Shown here piece after piece: positions 62,296 through 64,000 of a stretch of DNA of 64,000 nucleotides. The notes beneath the pieces were generated by a model. The model ran no database searches and had not been told where the DNA came from. It saw nothing but the letters and a program-made list of their open reading frames with translations. Source of the stretch: Geothermobacter hydrogeniphilus. GTDB lineage: Bacteria; Desulfobacterota; Desulfuromonadia; Desulfuromonadales; Geothermobacteraceae. Numbering within the stretch: position 1 is the stretch's first letter; each line of letters starts with the position of its first letter. Location of the stretch: assembly GCF_002898515.1 (NCBI RefSeq), contig NZ_PPFX01000011.1:29823-93822 (forward strand), given 5' to 3'. The position numbers and the translations under genes were made by a program.

Positions 62296-63626
62296 TCGAA
62301 TCTCTCCATCAGCTGCTGCGCCGGGACAGTGCCCTGATCAACCGCCACACACTGGGCGTAGCCGCCGTCTTCTCCGCCAAGGTCGTGGCGTCAGGGGTTG
62401 GCTTTCTGGTCAGTATCATGCTGGCCCGGCTGCTTGGGGCCGGGGGGCTTGGTCTCTATTTTCTGGCCATGACCATTATCGGGATCGGCGCGACCGTGTC
62501 CAGGTTGGGGCTGGAGAATGTGGTTCTCCGTTATGCGGCGGTTGCCAGTGAGCGAAATGACCGGTCAACATTGGCGGCCCTCTATCGAAAATCGATGGGG
62601 TTGGTTACCGGGGCCGGGGTGTTCGTCGGCGGACTGATTTTTTTTCTCCTGCCTCAACTGACTCTGGGCGGGGAGCGATCGGCTGAATTGCAGAGGCTCC
62701 TTCCGCTGGCCCTGATGACGCTGCTCCCCGGTACCCTGATTCTCCTTCAGGGGGAGTTCTTCAAGGCGGTCGGCCGCCCCGGGATGGGAACCCTGGTACA
62801 GGAGACCTTTGGTGCCCTGCTGATGGCAGCCGGCACCGGGTTGTTTTTTCTCTTCGGCGTTTCCGGGGTGGAGCGGGTTGTTCTGCTGCAGGCGGTTTCA
62901 GTCGGGCTGGTCCTGCTGCTGGCTGCGCTGGTCTGGCATCGTTGCCAACCGGGGCTCTGGCGTCTGCCCGGGAGTTTCGACACCGGGGTCCTGTTGCGTA
63001 CCGGGTTCCCGCTGCTTTGGGTGACCGGCATGAGTCTGGTGATGAACTGGACCGATATCCTGGTGCTCGGCTACTGGAGTGATCCGGCAGTGGTCGGGAT
63101 GTACGGGGTTGCCAACCGGGTGGCCATGCTGACGGTTTTTATTCTGACAACGGTCAACAGCGTCACGGCTCCGCGTTTTGCGGCTCTCTATGCTGAGGAG
63201 GATCATCGGGGACTGCGGCGGCTGGCTCAGCAGAGCGCCGGCTGGATGTTGCTGGCCGCCCTGCCGGTGATTTTGCTGCTGCTGATCGCTCCCGGTTGGG
63301 TCTTGCAGTTTTTTGGAGCGGATTTTGCGAAGGGAAGTCCATTGTTGCGAATTTTGGTACTCGGTCAGTTCGTCAATCTAGCCACCGGTTCGGTCGGTTA
63401 CCTGCTGATGATGACCGGGCACGAGCGCATCATGCGCAATCTCATTGCCCTGGCCGCGGGGCTGAACCTGGCCGGCAACCTGTTGCTGGTGCCGTTGCTC
63501 GGGGCGGAGGGGGCGGCGGTGAGCACGGCCCTTTCTCTGGCGCTGATGAATCTGGGGTCTTTTGTCATGGTGAAGCGGAAACTGGGAATCAATACGCTGG
63601 GTTATCTGAAGGGAATGATTTCGTGA
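62292..63626 (+). CDS. polysaccharide flippase-like MOP/MATE-fold membrane protein
   Basis: 444 residues, about 12-14 membrane helices. The early KVVASGVGFLVSIMLARLLGAGGLGLYFLAMTIIGIG and the mid-protein WTDILVLGYWSDPAVVGMYGVANRVAM are typical of Wzx/RfbX-type exporters. It probably moves a lipid-linked oligosaccharide across the inner membrane. Overlaps alr upstream (ATGA) and the sulfotransferase-like gene downstream (GTGA). Confidence 0.9.
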   Translation: MIESLHQLLRRDSALINRHTLGVAAVFSAKVVASGVGFLVSIMLARLLGAGGLGLYFLAMTIIGIGATVSRLGLENVVLRYAAVASERNDRSTLAALYRKSMGLVTGAGVFVGGLIFFLLPQLTLGGERSAELQRLLPLALMTLLPGTLILLQGEFFKAVGRPGMGTLVQETFGALLMAAGTGLFFLFGVSGVERVVLLQAVSVGLVLLLAALVWHRCQPGLWRLPGSFDTGVLLRTGFPLLWVTGMSLVMNWTDILVLGYWSDPAVVGMYGVANRVAMLTVFILTTVNSVTAPRFAALYAEEDHRGLRRLAQQSAGWMLLAALPVILLLLIAPGWVLQFFGADFAKGSPLLRILVLGQFVNLATGSVGYLLMMTGHERIMRNLIALAAGLNLAGNLLLVPLLGAEGAAVSTALSLALMNLGSFVMVKRKLGINTLGYLKGMIS

Positions 63627-64000
63627 GACCGCCGGTTATCTTTATCGGCATGCACCGATCGGGGACCAGCCTGCTGGGGCGGTTGCTGGAGGAACTGGGA
63701 TTGTTCATGGGGGTGGAGAAGGACCCCAACAATGAAGCCCTTTTTTTTCAGAGGATCAATAAGTGGTTCATGGATCAATGTGGGGCACGCTGGGATCAGC
63801 CCCTAGGAATTAGGTGCTTGCTGGAAAATGACAGTTTGCTGGTTCATGTTGAAGGACAGGTGCGGAAGATTCTGGATGGTCCTGCTTCAATTTCCTACCT
63901 CGGCTGGCGCCGGTATTTTCTGGCGGGCGGTATTTTTCGATTTCACCTGAATCTGATGAAATGGTCTCCCCCGCTACCCAAATCGGCGTCTATGCGCCAT
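63623..64000 (+). CDS. sulfotransferase-like protein, 3' end outside window
   Basis: First 126 codons of a gene that runs off the window. GTG start overlapping the flippase stop (GTGA). The N-terminus PPVIFIGMHRSGTSLLGRLL is the 5'-phosphosulfate-binding loop of PAPS-dependent sulfotransferases. Base composition is visibly richer in A+T than upstream genes, as is common in surface-polysaccharide clusters. With the flippase it hints at a sulfated or otherwise modified exopolysaccharide locus continuing to the right. Confidence 0.8.
   Translation, partial: MRPPVIFIGMHRSGTSLLGRLLEELGLFMGVEKDPNNEALFFQRINKWFMDQCGARWDQPLGIRCLLENDSLLVHVEGQVRKILDGPASISYLGWRRYFLAGGIFRFHLNLMKWSPPLPKSASMRH

Overview
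The window is a high-GC bacterial chromosome segment that reads like a member of the Desulfuromonadia (Geobacter, Desulfuromonas and Pelobacter relatives). This is inferred from gene content: a nine-haem c7-like cytochrome, a desulfoferrodoxin, a rubrerythrin-like ferritin, a long-form glyceraldehyde-3-phosphate dehydrogenase, a CooT-like protein, and the style of the dispersed intergenic repeats. No 16S gene is present, so the assignment is not proven. Genes are dense and look intact. I found no prophage, transposase, integrase or CRISPR array.

Layout. 1-3986: end of an alpha/beta hydrolase, an M48 protease, an MFS transporter and a periplasmic FKBP isomerase. 4466-10765: a TetR-regulated tripartite RND efflux operon with a clear promoter and palindrome. 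11096-15483: desulfoferrodoxin, then a NosL-like protein with an ABC (FtsX-type) exporter and two membrane proteins. 15818-16503: rubrerythrin-like protein and tRNA-Thr. 16585-19950: glycerol kinase and glycerol-3-phosphate dehydrogenase, divergent. 19993-26633: histidine utilisation, hutIGUH facing hutC across a shared operator. 26897-31198: sfsA, tmcAL and a LemA/TPM-domain operon. 31431-37142: an orphan histidine kinase behind a sigma-54 promoter, an SbcC/SbcD-like pair and a small lytic transglycosylase. 37486-39366: two zinc-ribbon proteins with related C-termini. 39709-42997: clpS-clpA-aat, the N-degron pathway. 43154-46540: a PilZ protein, the multihaem cytochrome, an rRNA methyltransferase and rpsU. 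46934-49786: gap and fba, divergent. 50703-54972: a second RND pump. 55313-57394: speD and a ChaN-like lipoprotein. 57495-60804: thiC, a thiE-thiD fusion behind a TPP riboswitch with its own terminator, and cooT. 61174-64000: alr, a flippase and the start of a sulfotransferase, which looks like the edge of a surface-polysaccharide cluster.

The most unusual content is intergenic. Four repeat types occur. (A) REP/BIME-like hairpins of about 120 bp, including a 3 x 136 bp tandem array at 50199-50606. (B) Eight nested-hairpin elements, several inside operons, including two inside the hut operon. (C) Three copies of a 162-164 bp element with terminal inverted repeats, all in the same orientation 20-40 nt upstream of a start codon, plus a 21-bp minimal form in front of thiED. 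(D) A pair of related short inverted repeats. Type C is the best candidate for an undescribed structured leader or a miniature mobile element.

CDS starts were usually shortened from the longest open frame to the start with a ribosome-binding site and the family-typical N-terminus. All function calls rest on motif recognition by eye; no database search was run.
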